Source: Chromera velia
Taxonomy: Eukaryota > Sar > Chromeraceae
Length of the DNA: 47,500 bases
Assembly: GCA_018398765.1 (NCBI GenBank)
Contig: JAHBMJ010001427.1
Location: forward strand, 34,219 to 81,718
Reading direction: 5' to 3'
Within the stretch, counting starts at the first letter, position 1. Each line of letters starts with the position of its first letter. The position numbers and the translations under genes were made by a program. The notes below the pieces were generated by a model. The model was given only the letters and a program-made list of their open reading frames with translations. It was not told the origin of the DNA and ran no database searches. Shown piece by piece: positions 24,001-37,800 of the stretch.

Positions 24001-27000
24001 CGCCAGGAGAATATCAGCCCAGTGTGCAATCCTCGAGCTGCCTGACTTGCCCTGCCGGGTCCTACTGTGACAGTTCGACTGATGCGATTCGTATCAACCC
24101 AGTCACCTGCCCTGCAGGATACTATTGTCCTGCAGGAACCAGGTACGCATACGAAAGTCCGTGTCCACTTGGAACTTTCAGGGCAACCACAGGGGCCACA
24201 AACGACACAGACTGCACTGCATGCACGGCCGGGTCCTACTGCGCATCCCGGGGCCTCAGTGCCGTGTCAGGCCCCTGTACCGCTGGGTACTATTGCACAG
24301 GGGGGGCAATTCTGCCCGCTCCCTGGGATTCGGACGGAAATCCGTACTCCAACCCGACGCTGACGACTACAGGCGGGATCTGCCCTGTGGGAAGCTACTG
24401 CCCTGAAGGGGCTTCCAGTGCGACTGCCTGCGCCTCGTCAGTTGACTTGCTCGAAAGGGATTTTCCCTTCTTCTCTCCTACCTTGCCGCGTGTTCACTTG
24501 ATTGTTTTCCTCCGTCCCTTTCCTTTCTTCCGTGACCAAATTGACAAAGAAGAAAGACTGAAAGAGAGAAGGCTTTCAAATTTTTCTCCGTGTCTGTCTA
24601 CTTTTCACCAACTTTTTCTTCAGAAATCTCCCGCCCCTTCTATCTCTTGATTCCGATTCTCTCTTCGTTGATTGCAGAGGAACGTTCACGCTTGCTCAAG
24701 GCACGACATCATCTGCCGACTGCCTCTCATGCGACCCCGGCTACTACTGTGACAGCAGCGGGAATGCGGTTGCATGTTCCGCCGGGTACTTCTGTAGTGG
24801 GGGTGCAACGACCGGCACTCCCTCCGGCGCATCGCAGGGCGGAGGTCCCTGCCCTGCAGGAGCTTACTGTCCGGCAGGAACCTGGCAGAATGGAGGCATC
24901 GTCTGCAAACCAGGCACCTACTCAGCTGCCCAAGCAACTTCCTGCACAACCTGCCCAGACCGTTACTACTGCCCCAACTCCAACATGACAGACTCTGACG
25001 TCTCTGGGTCCACATACCTGTGCCCTGCCGGACACTACTGTCCTGCAGGCTCCATTGCAGGCACTAAGTGCCCTCCAGGCTCATATGCAACCACAACTGG
25101 GTACGGAGACGCCAGCAGTCCGTGCGAGCCCTGCAGATCTGGCAGGTACTGCGCCACATACGGCATTACAGATTCCGACGGGACGGGTCCGTGCGACGCC
25201 GGGTTCTTCTGTAACTCCTCTTCGGTGGGGCCCCGACCGTCCACTGCCGTGTATGCGTTCGGCACCAACACTTTTGGCCGGTGTCCCGTGGGCCAGTACT
25301 GCACTTCTGGTACTGCAGCGCCAGTCGATTGTCCAGCAGGAACGTACAACGATCAGACTGGGGCAACACAGTGCATCCCCTGCCCCCCCGGACGATACTG
25401 TGCGACAACCGGAATGACTGACCCTTCGGGGACCGGTGCGTGCTCTGCCGGGTACTACTGCGTTGGTGGAGCGAGTACTTCAACACCCAATGACGGTGGC
25501 GTCACAGGAGCGCCCTGCACTGCGGGACGTTACTGTCCTGCCGGGTCAGCCCAACCGATCGCTTGTGAGCCAGGAACATACACAGCGACCACAGGGCAAA
25601 GCACGTGCATCGCCTGTCCAGTCGGACAAATGTGCATCGACCCCGATAACAGTCCGACCGTCTGTCCTGACGAGCTCATCTGCCCCTGTCCCAACTCAGC
25701 GTCTACCCAGAACCAGACAGGCACCCTCACAGGCTGTCTGGTCTCATCCCTCTCCTGCACGACCTCCTACGGCTGCACAGTATACCCCTATGGAACGCAC
25801 TGTCCCGCAGGATCGTACAGGGCCTCGGGGTCCGATGGAAAGAATTACGAGTCCTGCACCCCCTGCCCTGTCGGGTCCTACTGCAGAGGGGGGAGGGTTG
25901 CGGGTACATGTGCAGCAGGGTACCTCTGTTCCCTCGGGAACGCATTTCCGAATCCGACCAGCTCCTCTTCCTTCTTTGTCGAACCAAGTCTCCTCTCCAG
26001 CAGCTCGTACACACAGATCACGACCAGCAACTGGGACACAGGATCTCCCTGGAACACCACAGGGTCGGTTCTGTACGGAGGGATTCCATGTCCGGCGGGG
26101 TACTACTGTACTGACGGGACCACGTCTCCAACCGCCTGTCCGACCGGTACGGTGAGGGCGGCAACAGGGGGAGCATGGGAGTCCGATTGCGGCAATTGCC
26201 CCGCAGGATACTATTGTCCTGCAACTGCCGACCCTCCAGGCATCCCTCTCGACTGCCCAGTCGGGTATTACTGTCCGGAGGGGTCTTCTGCAGCGTCGGA
26301 GTGTCCGATAGGATCACAGAGAACGACAACAAATGCACAGGGACTTGCGGACTGTGAAATCTGCCCTGCAGGGTATCTCTGCAACACGGTTGCACAAGGC
26401 ACAGCGACCCTCTGCACTCTCGGGTACTACTGTCCCGTAGGAAGCAGCACAGCCATCCCGTGTCCCCCAGGCACGTACACGCCTGTCCAAGGATCCCTTC
26501 GCTACCAGGCCTCCAGCTGCCCGACTTGCCCAGCGGGGTCCTATTGTCCTGGACCTGCTGACACCTCTGCCACGAGCTGCCCAGACGGCTACTACTGTCC
26601 CGAAGGTTCTGCAGGCCCCCTGCCTGCACCCTCGGGGACATTTGCATCGGGGGGGGCGTCGGTGGCCTCTACATGCACTGCTGGTTTCTACTGTTCAGGT
26701 CCAGTCCCGCCTTCCCAGGCAGACTCGACAGATTCTTTCATCGCTTCCTACGGCCCTCCGGGAACTTCAGTGCCCGTCGTCTGTCCCCAAGGCAACTTCT
26801 GTCCAGCAGGAAGCGACCTTCCTCAGACGTGCCCTCCAGGAAGCAAGGGAAAGACAAGCGACACGGGGAGAGAATCCTTCGATGCAGCTTGTGACTATTG
26901 TGCGGCCGGGACATACCAGAATAAAGCGGGTCAAAATGAGTGCCTGGAGAGTTCGGAAGGGTTTGTCTGTGAAACTGGTTGCAAAAGGTTCAAACCAACT

Positions 27001-28759
27001 GACAGTGCAACACACAGTGGGTACGAGTGTCCTGTCGGTTTCTACTGCCCCGCAGGATCTGGTTCTCCCACTCCATGTCCCGCAGGAACGTACAATGACC
27101 TCAAGCGCCAAGTGGCCGACACTTCCTGCATCCCTTGCAAGGCAGGTTCGTTCCAAGAGAGTACAGGGCAAGCAGCATGCAAAGTCTGTGGAGCCTCCGC
27201 GACTGCCGAGCAGGGCGCGACAGAGTGCACATGCACAGGTGCAAACCGCGCGTTCCAGACCACCGACCAGGTGTGCATATGCAAGCCAGGCTTTGAGTTC
27301 TTCCAAGAGGGCGTGGCTCTCTCAGAGGAAGACGGGCCGCAAGATTGCCAGCCTATGGTGTACGACAGGTGTGCCGATGGTCTCGAAAGAGATTTTCTCG
27401 GACGGTGCGTTGACCCAACAACCGTCTGCTCGAACCAGTGCGACGGTGGTACAGGGGAGTGGATTGACACTGCAGGTATGTGTCAGTGTGACGACATTCA
27501 GACAGCGAACGACGTGTGTGGTCAGGACTGTATCGATGCACTCGAGCAGGTGGTCATTGCAGATGGATACTTCCGTTGTTGGAAGGGAGGGGTAATGACA
27601 TACGAGATTCTGCTGTCAAGACTCACAGGAGGGTCAGCCATTCTCTCAGGGCTTCCAGAATCGACAGGCACAGACTGCGTCGGGAGCGATGGCACCCTCA
27701 GCAACCGAAACGCGTGCATGCAATGGCAGACGTTCGGAACAAATGGACGCGTAAAGGGACTCTTCGGGGCTCCTGATGGCTTCTGTGAGTCTGTCAATGC
27801 CGAACAGGAGGAATACAACAATGCCAACGGGATCACCAACCGAAGACGACTTCAGGAAGAGGTTGTCGGGCGTCGCCATCTCTCCGAAAGGTTCCGCCGC
27901 CTTCAGACTACTGTCCAGAGCTCTGTCGGTATTGACGATTCCGTCATTTGTCTGGAAGGGGGGCAGGCCATGACATGGACGATCATATGGGATGGGGACA
28001 CTGCCGACTATCCAGAGTACCAAAAGGACAGTCTTTTGAATTCGAACCCTGACTGGGACTACACGGACTTCAGAAATCTGGCCACAGAGATCAAGGCAGG
28101 AATCAGACGGATGATGTTCTCGTACACGTTCAACAACTCGGGCACGTACGTTTTCTGCAGTTCTGTGAATACAAATTCGTGCACGATCATCACGGTCATG
28201 GGGACCAACACACAATGCAGAGACACTGCACAGGCCCCAGCAGCCAGAACGACCGCATCCGTCTCCGGAGTGGGTGCCAGGAAGAATGGCGACATTCAGT
28301 TGACACCTGACTGGGCGATGATTGCAGGGGTGCTCATCGCAATGCTCTTCACAGGTCAGGAGAACAGGGAGGCGCGTTAGAAAGATGCTCACGTATGAGC
28401 TGGAAGTCAGGCTTTGCGAGGCTTCAATAAGTACAGCTGTCCTTGTTGTACTACAGTCTCTCGTGTCTTGACAGAATCCGGTGGATGCATTGGTATGACC
28501 TCCTTGAGCGCTCTCCTCTATCCGTAGTTTTTGTGTTTCTGTCCCCTGATGGCTGTCCATGTGTTTGTCTCCTGGTGTGTCTGCAGTGTTGTGTGTGTTC
28601 TTCGCCTTGTGGTGGTTCCGAAAGAACAAATGGGACTTTGAGGGCACCCTGGACAGACAGCCCAACTACAGAAGGTCTGTCTATCTGTCATCAAGATGAA
28701 GAGAGACACTGCGATTTATGACTTAAAGGATCAATCAGGCTCCAGCGGAGCGATCCGAA

Positions 28760-28834
<75 letters not shown>

Positions 28835-31800
28835 AAGAGCTGTATGCAGCCATCTTCACGACCTTCGAATCTCACTCAAAGACCGTACCTCTGGAAAATC
28901 AGACGGAGGAGAATCTTTCTTTGTAATGAAACAGACGTGAAGTTTTACGGAATGTGACTCACTTCTTTACTGGTTGTTGTGTTTTTCTCACTTCTGATCA
29001 AGTGCAAATGGAGAAGTGTGTAATCCTCAGCCCTGTCCCTTTCACTGGTTTTTAATACCCCTGTTTGTGTGTGTCTATGCGAACGGTATCCCTTTTTGGA
29101 CCTCTGTGTGCATCTTTCTGTCTGTCCCTTTCAGGAAGGCCCAAGAGAAGCAGGCGTTTGCACTCGTGAAGGGCAGCGGGTCAAAGAACGACGTCGGCGA
29201 AGCCGCAGACGAGGTTGAAGATGCAGGACGGTTCAAGGGTCACAAGTCGAACAAGGGCATCTCGATGAACGCGGCAGCAGGCGCACTGGATGACGACATC
29301 GACCCCCGAATCTTCCAGGCTGTGTACGACAAGGTTCTTGACCACCACAAGTTTGTGTCCGAAAAGTTCCAAGAAGCCCAGGAGGCTCAGCAGAAGGAGA
29401 CACAGAGAGTGCTTGACGAGGCTCTGAAGAACAGAGACGAGCTCCTCGTCAAGATGGCAGAGGCTCTCGAGAAGAGAGACGAGATGGACGAGGAGGCATC
29501 GGCACAAAGACAGAAGGTGAGGGTATATGAAAATGCGTCCCTACACCGACCGCCCTGATTTCATGCCCTGGCCGCGCTTTTCTTATCGTTTTCCTCGCCT
29601 TCCTGCTTCTGAGAACACTCTGCCTGTGATTCATTCTAGATTTCAAGAAAGCATGAAGATAAGTTGGTTCTGTAGAAACATCGTTTTGCCCTTTTTAAGC
29701 TTTTCCTGATTGACATTTGTCGCATCTGGGCCCCAACTGCAGGTCGAAGGTTTGGTTGAGCAGCTGACTCAGAAGCGAGACGCCCTCCTCGACGCTTGGC
29801 AGACACTCCAGAGAGACGCCCAGCAGGTCAGCGCCTTGCAAACATTCATGCATTCATGCAAAAGGGAAAATTAGAATCAATTAAGGACGCCGGCCCCTGT
29901 ATAGCACTAAGCTGATCGGAACGAACCAATTGGGGATCGAGGAAGGGCAGTGGAGAGAGACAGCAGATTGATTCAAAAGACCCCTCAAGGGAGTGATGGG
30001 TAAGACGGATGCTTAGCAAGGCCGACAGATTCTTATAACCAGATCAATCATTCCGGAAGGCTGGTTGCACTGAAAACGGCTTTATTTTGCCTGCCATGCT
30101 TGAAAAGCCACACTTAGGCGCCGAAGGCCCAGACGCTTCGTGAAGCTCTCTGCAGAAATTTTGTGATCTCTGGCGTTTGGCAAAATATGAGGGAAAGTGC
30201 GTGAACGTTTTCTTTGTTCATCTTCACACATGCAGGTTGCCTCGTACTATAACAAGAACAGCGACCTGAAGTCGGAGTTGCAGGCCGCAAAGGACGAGCA
30301 GAGGAAGAAGGAGGCGATGCAGAACCAGATGGAGGCCGAGCAGAGAAGACTGGCAGGAGCAGCAAACAAGCAGGCAGACCAGATGATCAAGGACCTCCAA
30401 CAGAAGCTGGAGGCCTGTGGGTCTGAGGAGGAGAGGCAGAAACTTCTCGAGGACTTCCACAAACAGGTCAGCCAGGCAACCAGTCAGACAGACAACACGG
30501 AAATGCCTGCCGGGAGATACGCAATGTGTTGTGTGCATGTACCTATCAACATATGATTTGAAGCCTGTCTTGTCCAGCAAACTGCCAATCCTTCTGTCAG
30601 GCTGTTTCTGCACTACCTGTTTCTTTCTCGTGATTGATGTTCTGCCCCGTGGGGTGCGCCGAACTTGCCTACATCTAATTTTGTTCCTCGGCTTGTTATT
30701 CATTCGTTGCAGCTGGCAAATCTGGAGATCAACTTGGACGAGGACAGAAAACGAATGATCGAGGAGTTGGCAGAGCGTCTGAGAGACCAGGAGAGACGGC
30801 TGGAGGACGAGAAGAAGGCTGTCGAGCAGGCAAAGCAGGATGAAGAGGAAACGAGAGGAAAGTTGCTCGAGAACGAAAATGACCTTCTGTCTCGACAAGC
30901 CGACGAACGCGCCGCTATTCTCTCAGATGCAGAGAAACAGAGGATGGACATGCTGGACGATCAGCAGACAAAATCGGAAGCCAAATTGAGAGAGCTCCAG
31001 GAACAGTTGCAAAAGCGCCTCAAGGGTGCCTCCTCTCAGGCTGAGAAGGATCAGATCATCGCAGAGCACAACCGTCAGATGGAGAGAGTGGAGGAGGACC
31101 TCGCTGCCGAGCGTCTTGCTCAGCAGGCTGCAATGGCAGAGAAGTTACGAAAGCGCAAAGAGGCCCTCGCACGAAAGCACGAGGCAGAGCGTCAACAGCA
31201 ATTGAACGATGCCTCAAAGGCTCAGGATCTGGCAGCTGCCGATTTGCGGAATGCCGAAGAGAAGGAGAGGAACACTCTCGACCAACAAGAGTATGTTGCC
31301 GAGAAGGACAAATTGAATTCGGACTCCGAGAAACAGGTCGACGAGTTGGAGGACAAATTCAAACAAGAGAAGGAGATGGAGAGAGCCAAGTTGAAGGACG
31401 AACTCGACAAGAAACTCCAAGCCGCGTCAAGCGACGAAGAGCGAGAAAGAATCATTGCCGAGCATAACCGAGCACTCGAAAAGGTGGGTCAGTCAAAGCA
31501 GGCAGCATTCACGTGTGTGTGTTCTTTCACTGATAAATCTCCTCGTTTTCTTTCGATTCACTTATGCACTCAAAGAAAATGCGCGCCAAAGTACAATCGT
31601 TCTCACTCTCCCGCCTAACTCAGTGTACAGACGAGTCTCCATCATATTTTTTTCGTGCTTCTCTTTGCAGATGGACCAGCAAATGGAAGAGGAGAAGGAA
31701 ATCCAGGCACGGGCTCTGAGGGCAAAGTTGGCGGACCGGGAAGCCCGCAGGCTGAAGGCGATGAGAGGCCGTCACCAGGCCGAGCAGGATCTCAGAGACA

Positions 31801-34800
31801 CACTCGCACGCCATGCACAAGAAAGGAGAGATCTAGAAGGAAAGCAGGATTCCGAGCGTCTGTCCCTGCAAGCTCGCCAGGCTGAGAGACAGGCACAGAA
31901 AGAAGAAGAGATCCAGAAAGAAACCTCTAAGAAGCTCGAAGACCTGCTGAAAAATTACCAACAAGAGCTGGCGGCTCTCGCCCACATCGCAGACCCAGTC
32001 GAGCGAGAACAGAAAGAGGAGGAGGCAAAGCAGAGAATGCAAAAAGAGAAGAAGAGGATTCTCGACGACGAGTCGAACAAATTGGAGGCATGGAGAGTTG
32101 AGAACGCCGCAGTATCTCGACAGGAGCGCGACGACCTTCTCCGAAGACATGAGAAGGAAAGAGGGGCTCTTCTGTCCAAACAGAGGGATGAGGTCAACAA
32201 GGCCAGGGCAAAAGTTCGAAGGTACGTGCGTGCAATCCTGTTCAGCAAAAGTGCTGCCAGCCCTTTGACTTAGTTCTCATCTGAAACCCCTCATGTCTCT
32301 TTAGGGAAAGACCGGTGCACAATGCAAGCCTTCCGCTCCAGTCCCATATGTATTTGGACGATTCCCATTGCGTACATTCAGATTTTGTTCGGGGGGGGGG
32401 GGGACGATATGAGGCAGAGATAGCCTGGTCCTCTGCTTGGGCCTTGAATGAGGTTCCCGTTTTCTTTTGCTGGTTCCGCTGCCTTCATGGACATTTCCTG
32501 AGACCAAACGAGCTTATAGAGGACAGTAGGTAGTAGAAGTCTTGCTGGTAGTGTTTGGTTTTTCTCTCTTGTCGTTTTCCCTCTGTGAATGTATCATTTC
32601 TCCTTTCTATACATCTCGGCTTTTGTGACTGGTCCCTCTACGTCTCAGCTCTGAGGACACGGAGGACAAGACGGCCCACGAGACGGCATGGGCACGGCTG
32701 AGCGATGAGATGCAGACGGAGGAGGAGAAAGCTCTAGCAGAACTGGAGAGAGCCTCACTCGAAAACAAGAACGAGTTGATGCGAAAGGAGAGAGAGAAGC
32801 TGCAACAGAAACTCGACGATGTCAGTTGGACAGTCAGAACATCCGCAGAAAGCTTGTCGGTTGCCCCACTAATCTTGACCCACTGGCCTGTTGCATTGAG
32901 AACCTCAGTACATGCCCTGGTGGCGTCATGGAAGAACGACCCATCCTTGCTCTGCGTACCTCGTGCCTTCATTTCGCCCTTCACGTGAATGCTTTTTTTG
33001 CGTCATTCTGATAACGTCCTTTTTGGTTGGACATCTTTTTGGCTATCAAGAATAGTCCGTCCCTTCTTCGTCATCTTTTTTCTCTTCCCCCTCTTTCTGT
33101 GCAGCTCTCTCAAGTTGGCGGATCTGACGAAGAGCGCCGACGTCTCCTGGAGGCCCACGAGCGTTCGATCAAGCAGCTCGACGAGATTGTGGATGGGGAG
33201 AGACTGAAGCAGCAGAGAGATCTGAAGGCGCGGCTGGCCGAGAGAAAGAAACTGAAGGAAGATAAGGCAAAGGCCATAGAGGAGCAGAACGCAAAGCAGA
33301 GGGAGATGGAGAGAGAGGCAGAGGAGGCAAGAGCCAAACTGGAAGCTCAACAGGCCGATGAACTCTACGCAGAAGAGCTCAAGGCGAAGAACGAAGCTGC
33401 AGAGGCAGCTGAAGAAGCCGCACGCAAGCGTATGGAGGCAGAGCAAAAGTTGGCTGAGGAAAAGTTCAGGAAGAGTCAGAAGCTTGACTTCTCTGCCACG
33501 CAAAGAGAGAGGGACCAGCTTCTCGATCAATGGCAGGCCAAGCAGATCCAAATGGACGAATCCCTCGAGGAGGAGAGACTGCAGCAGCAGGCACGTCTGA
33601 ACGACAAAATCGCAAAACGACGTGCAGCCCTGAAAGCCAAACAGGACGAGGCAGCAAGGAAGCTGGCTGAAGAGCAGGCGGAGAAGGAAAGAGTCATGAA
33701 AGAGGAGCAGGAAAAGAAACTGAATGAGATCAACCTTCAGGCCGAAACTGCTCTCTCACTCGCCAAGGCGGCTTCTGCAGCAAACAGAGAAGCCATTGCT
33801 GCCAAGCACCGAGAGGCCATTGCTGGAATGACCAAAGGGCACGAGGAGGAAATGGATCGGTTGAAGAACGAATTTCAGGTCCGTCCGATCTCAGAACGAT
33901 CATACCCCCCCCCCCCTTCTTGTCTCTTTGCTCTACGAACTCCTACACGTTGTCTTGAATCGCTTTTGGGTCCAACTGATGAACACATTTTTCTTTTTTG
34001 GATGATCAAGCTGGCGAAAATTCGTTTGTCTATGGATTGATTTTGACCTGCAAGAGTGTCTGAAGATGAAAAATCCTTCGATCGTCGGAACCCGGTTTTT
34101 TTCCGACTAGTCGGTGGTCAGCACAACATGAAAAAGACCAGGGGACGACTGGCAAACATGCATTTTTCTTTTTTGTTTGCTTGACATCAAGTCAAAATTT
34201 TCATTTTGATCTATGGATGCAGCGCGAGATGGAGAGGGCAAGAGAGGAGTTGGAGAGAGAGGCTCTTGCAACCAAGAGACTCCAAGCAGACAGAGAGCGG
34301 GAGGAGAGGGAACGACTCGAGAGAGAACATCAGGAAAAACTCGCAGCTGCCAAGACAGACTCAGAGCGACAAATGCTCCTGCGAGAGCACAAATCGAAAA
34401 TGGAGAGCCTCGACGAGACCCTGGAAGAAGAAAAACAAAAACAGAGCGCATCACTTCAAAGAAAACTGCAGGTGCGTACGAGGGCATGTTGTCGCTTTGC
34501 TTCATTCTCTCTCTCTTCCTTTCGGGGCTTTTCATCATTTTTCGTCTCCATTTTTCCAAGCGCTTTGCAGTTTTCTCCAGCCGAACTCAGTGACTTTTTA
34601 TCTGACTCTCCGTGTACGCGCTTTCCTGCAGGCTCGCCGAAAGAAGCAGCAGGAGAAGGAACAGAAGCTGCGAGCACAACAGGAGAGGGAGATGGAAGAG
34701 GCCAGACTCAGACAGCTCCAGCAAGAGAGCGAGGAAGCATCCAGGGCAGAGAGGCAGCAGGAGCAGGAGGCCCTCAGGAGGATCATCGAGTTGGAACAAA

Positions 34801-37800
34801 AGAAGGCCCAGAAGGGAGGCCTGGGAGATACCGACCAGCCAACGGATGTTGTCAAGCAGGTCCGGGTGTCGGCTCGTCTTGCTGCCTGACTGATTTTTTT
34901 GTGTGCCTCTCTGTCTATCGTTGTGACTCAATCTTGTCTACCTGTCTTTTTGATTTCTGCTGTTTTGATAATATTTTTGGGTCCTGCATCAACGGGATCA
35001 AGCCTGTCGCTTTCCCTTTGCATGTGCGTATTTCCGGCGAAAAGGACTATGGGTGCCCTTTGTTTCATCTTATTTTCTCTCCTCTTCCATGTCTTCTCAG
35101 GTTCTTTCTGCTCGTCACGACAGGGAGATCACAGATTTGATGAACGTCCAGTTCAAGCAGAAGGCGATGGTCTTGAAGAGAGTGGTGGACGAGGTCAACA
35201 TGGAGAGAGAGCAGCGGGCCTCCGAGATTGTGGAGAAATACAGGGGACACGAAAACGATGCCAACAAAAAAGAAGAGCTGAAGGTCAGTCAGCCGACCAA
35301 GAAGGGGTCACCAGGAGACGACAAAAAGCAGAGAGACTTGAGCAGCAAACACCCTTCCTTTTTGCATGGATGTGTGTCGTTTCGGCATTTCGTCGTCGTA
35401 CCCCGTGAGTCTTCTCTCTCCCAAGAAAGGATGCCTCGCTGATCAATTTTTTTTTTATCAATTTTTAAAGAAGCGTGCAGGTGAGAGGATCTGTTTGCTG
35501 CCTTTCTGTGTGTCGACCCTGCACCCTTAGAGGAAAGAGACTTCAACCCATTCCTTGCCCCCCCTCTCATACACGCAGGCGGAACTCGACCAGCTCGACG
35601 ACGAAATCCAGGAGCTCCTCAACGAGAAGATGCAGGAAGCCTCCAGAGGGGTCAGTCAGTCTGTCTGTCAATCTGTCTATCTGTCTGTTTGTTTGTTTGT
35701 CAGTAGGCGATTCCGGTTTGTCAGTTTGTCTGTTTGTCAGTTGGGAAATGGGCGACGTACTCAGTAGGCGATTCCGGTTTTTAAAAAACATACTTTGCAA
35801 TGGTGTAGATAAAGGGGGCAGTTCGCGGCATAAGAAGTTCTTTGCTGTTGCGGGGGCTTGCCGCGTGCAATTCATTAAATCCTCCCCTGCTTCTTTTCAT
35901 TCGTTCATACGTTGATCGATATTTGTTTGTTCAGGAGGATGAGAGACAGGAAAAAGACATGAACACCCTGAAGCACCAGCACCACCTGGAGTTGATGGAG
36001 GCCTTCGCTCAGTTGAAGGGAGGCGCCGTGGATGAAAAGAAGTTTGACGAGATTGCGGAAGTGGTGGACGCCAAGGGGAGGTTCATCAAGGCTGCCGAGG
36101 AGAACGAGGAGATCCAGAAGCAGAAGCTGGAGAACTTCAAACGACAGAAGGAAGATGAGACGACCAGGAAGATTGCGGACATGGAGGCGCAATTGAAGAA
36201 AGCAGAAGAGGAAGCCAAAAAGCAAATCGTCAGTCAGTCAGCCCGACCATCTAGCAAATGAAGCAACAGATACAAGAAAGCCTTGATGGAGGGAGGCATT
36301 GATTGGTTGATCTATTGATCAGAGTCTTCAGTTGACCAGTAGACAGGTACTTCCAGCTTTGCATCTCTTCTTGGCTTTCCTGCACGCTGCAGTTCTTTTT
36401 GTTGCATACACTCACCATCTGTTTCCCCCCCTCCCACCCCCTCCCTTGCAGGAGGCCGAAGTCGCAGAATTCCAGGCGAAGATCCAAAAAGAGACGGACA
36501 AGCAGATCGAGCAGGCTGAGAGAAGGAACCAGAGAATCAAGGACAGAATGCTCCAGGAACAGGAGCAGATCCATAAGCAGAAACTGAAGAATATTCCCAA
36601 GTCCAGAAGCGATGGGAAGACGGAGGAGGAGCAGAGGAGAGAGATCATAGAGGCCTACGAGAAAGACAGACAAAATTTGGATCAAGCGATGGAAGCAGAG
36701 AGACAAAGACAGCTTGAAGTTTTCAAGCAACGACTGCAGCACAAGGAGGAGAAGAAGAAAGAGCTGGCACAGAAAAAAAAGCAGGAGGAGAGAAAGAAAT
36801 TCAACGCACAGCTGGAGGCAAAGAAGCGACAGGTCGGTACCGGGACCATTTTTCTATCGGTTATGTCCTCATTTTGAATCTGAAGATTGCGCTTCTCCGA
36901 ACTGAACGACTATTGCTCGCTCAAATTGCTGAAGTCCTCGTTGTTTCTAGACACAATTGGACTGTGCACATCATTTTGTTGTATATGTTGTATCGGATCT
37001 CAACAGAATTCTGAATCGATTGATTAATCGTCGGACAAACATCCAGTCAACCGAACAGACGGAGGGGCAATCGTATCACCTCAAAGATTTCTACAATTAC
37101 TCCTTTGATCGAGCCTGTCGTCTTCCTCTCTTCACTCCTGCCTGCCTGCAGCTCCAAGAAGCAAAGGAGGCTGATCTCGCAGAGGCAGAGACCGCGATGG
37201 CTCTGAAGACAAAGCGCAAAGGATCTCTGAAGTCCTCTGACGGCGACACTCTGCCTCCAGAGGCCGCCAAGCCGAAGCTCAGCCCAATGTGGGAAGCCAT
37301 CCTTACTCAAGAGGAAACAGCCAGCGCTGGAGCGTCAGCTCAGCAGGGTGAGTCCCTCATCTCCTCTCCTCTCCGGAGTTATTTTCTTCTATCATTAGCC
37401 GGAAAAGCATGTTGGGAGCGATCTGCCATGGAATTTTGAGCTGTCTGCCAGTTATGGTCAAAAACCTCTCTCCACCTCTCATGACCTCTCCCCCCTTTTT
37501 CTTCTTGTCAATTTCTCTGTCGATCTGTATCTTCGCGCAGGAAACTTTATGAACAAAAGTAGCGTTGATTCTTTCTTGCGAAAGGTCGCATGCGTGTGTT
37601 GATGTGTGTGTGCATCCATGTGTCTCTGCAGGAGACTTCGTGAAGAAGCTCGACGAGGTCGAGCGGCTGCTTCGGGAGGAAGGCACTCACCTGCGCAGTC
37701 TGCTGGGGTCTCTGAGGAAGATCGACAGAGTCCTTGCCGTCCTTCAGTCAGAAGGGGGAAGGCAGGGAACCGCAGTCGCGAGACGCAACAGCAAAGGAGG

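Noticed and set aside
28380-29134. Gene boundary between a GCC2/GCC3 gene and a coiled-coil gene
   Set aside because: The stop at 28380 falls inside an intron. Splicing 28354 to 28587 and 28674 to 29135 keeps frame and completes a transmembrane helix with a basic stop-transfer.
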